From: Caulobacter henricii
Lineage (GTDB): Bacteria; Pseudomonadota; Alphaproteobacteria; Caulobacterales; Caulobacteraceae
NCBI RefSeq assembly: GCF_001414055.1
Contig: NZ_CP013002.1
Coordinates: 1,054,001-1,118,000 of the forward strand
Direction: 5' to 3'
DNA length: 64,000 nt
Below the pieces are notes generated by a model that saw only the letters and a list, made by a program, of their open reading frames with translations, was not told the origin of the DNA and did not search any database. Below, piece after piece: positions 63,612 through 64,000 of this stretch (position 1 is its first letter; each line of letters starts with the position of its first letter). Position numbers and translations under genes: made by a program.

Positions 63612-64000
63612 ATGAGCCCGTCTTCCGTTCCGCCCTGCGTGATCCTCAACGAACCCCAACTGGCCGAGAACATCGGCGCGGTCGCCCGGGTCATGGCCAA
63701 TTTCGGCCTGTCCGACCTGCGTCTGGTGCGGCCGCGCGACGGCTGGCCCCAGGAGCGGGCCTGGCCCTCAGCCTCCGGCGCCGACTGGCCGCTGGACAAT
63801 GCCAAGGTGTTCGACACCCTGGAAGCGGCGATCGCCGATCTGAAACTGGTCTTCGCCACCACAGCCCGGCCGCGCGAGACGCGCCTGCCGGTCCTGACCC
63901 CGCGCGAAGCCGCAGCCCAGCTCTCGGCGGATGTGGCGCTTGGCCGGGCGGTCGGGCTGCTGTTCGGTGGCGAACGGGCCGGGCTGGAGACCGATGACAT
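63612..64000 (+). CDS. trmJ: tRNA/rRNA 2'-O-methyltransferase, TrmJ/SpoU type (truncated by right edge)
   Basis: The first 129 residues from ATG, with AAAGGGA upstream, end at the window edge. The SPOUT motif 1 is VILNEPQLAENIGAVARVM, and LLFGGERAGLETDD is the start of motif 2. The opening matches TrmJ, which methylates position 32 in tRNA, but a related SpoU enzyme cannot be excluded without the C-terminus. It is divergent from the beta-lactamase gene. Confidence 0.88.
   Translation, partial: MSPSSVPPCVILNEPQLAENIGAVARVMANFGLSDLRLVRPRDGWPQERAWPSASGADWPLDNAKVFDTLEAAIADLKLVFATTARPRETRLPVLTPREAAAQLSADVALGRAVGLLFGGERAGLETDD

Overview
This 64 kb window is a high-GC chromosomal segment from an alphaproteobacterium, most likely Caulobacteraceae (Caulobacter or Phenylobacterium type). 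The evidence is the gene content, the perfect alphaproteobacterial LexA box (GTTC-N7-GTTC) at recA, FixK/FNR boxes at the cbb3 oxidase and hemN genes, the order EAL phosphodiesterase - recA - alaS, frequent GTG/TTG starts and 4-nt gene overlaps. Genus assignment is from memory of family traits, not from a search. I see no prophage, insertion sequence, CRISPR array, rRNA or replication origin.

Layout. 1-3400: end of an unknown gene, an acyl-CoA hydratase/dehydrogenase pair, and a single-domain response regulator with an Arg-rich tail overlapping a small helical protein. 3400-14450: a microaerobic respiration module, complete ccoNOQPGHIS (cbb3 oxidase plus assembly factors), hemN, a winged-helix protein and a Crp/Fnr regulator. 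Three FixK-type boxes lie at its three promoters, and a small divergent membrane protein with a CPAC motif flanks the first. 14450-17400: tRNA-Lys, an orphan Hpt protein, an AIM24-family protein, chorismate mutase and a LysR regulator. 17570-21670: assimilatory sulfur operon cobA-DUF2849-cysI-DUF934-cysH. 21800-26000: ilvE, GNAT, an NTF2-like protein and a secreted DUF885 protein. 25960-31900: EAL phosphodiesterase, recA with SOS box, alaS with terminator.

31900-46920: glyoxalase-like protein, AEC transporter, secreted phytase-like esterase, DUF2939 protein with a small upstream gene, a structured gene-poor gap (35767-36350), a three-gene ABC/HlyD export system, a 1093-aa secreted beta-propeller amidohydrolase, icd and a hybrid histidine kinase. 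46970-54660: a complete histidine-degradation locus, hutIHGU facing hutF-hutC, with an 18-bp palindrome between them that fits a HutC operator. HutF plus HutG implies the five-step route to glutamate and formate through N-formylglutamate. 54660-64000: a palindromic repeat block, a CAU-anticodon tRNA, ybaK-like deacylase, copper resistance genes copAB, acyl-CoA ligase, a Gfo/Idh sugar dehydrogenase, lldD, a class A beta-lactamase with all catalytic motifs, and the start of a trmJ-type RNA methylase cut by the right edge.

The most coherent system is the oxygen-limitation module: oxidase, heme supply and a Crp/Fnr regulator whose recognition helix keeps the residues that read TTGAT half-sites, preceded by such a box in its own promoter. 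The best candidates for undescribed biology are the small CPAC membrane protein and winged-helix protein tied to this module, the paired palindromes between the LysR gene and the sulfur operon, and the structured gap near 36.1 kb.
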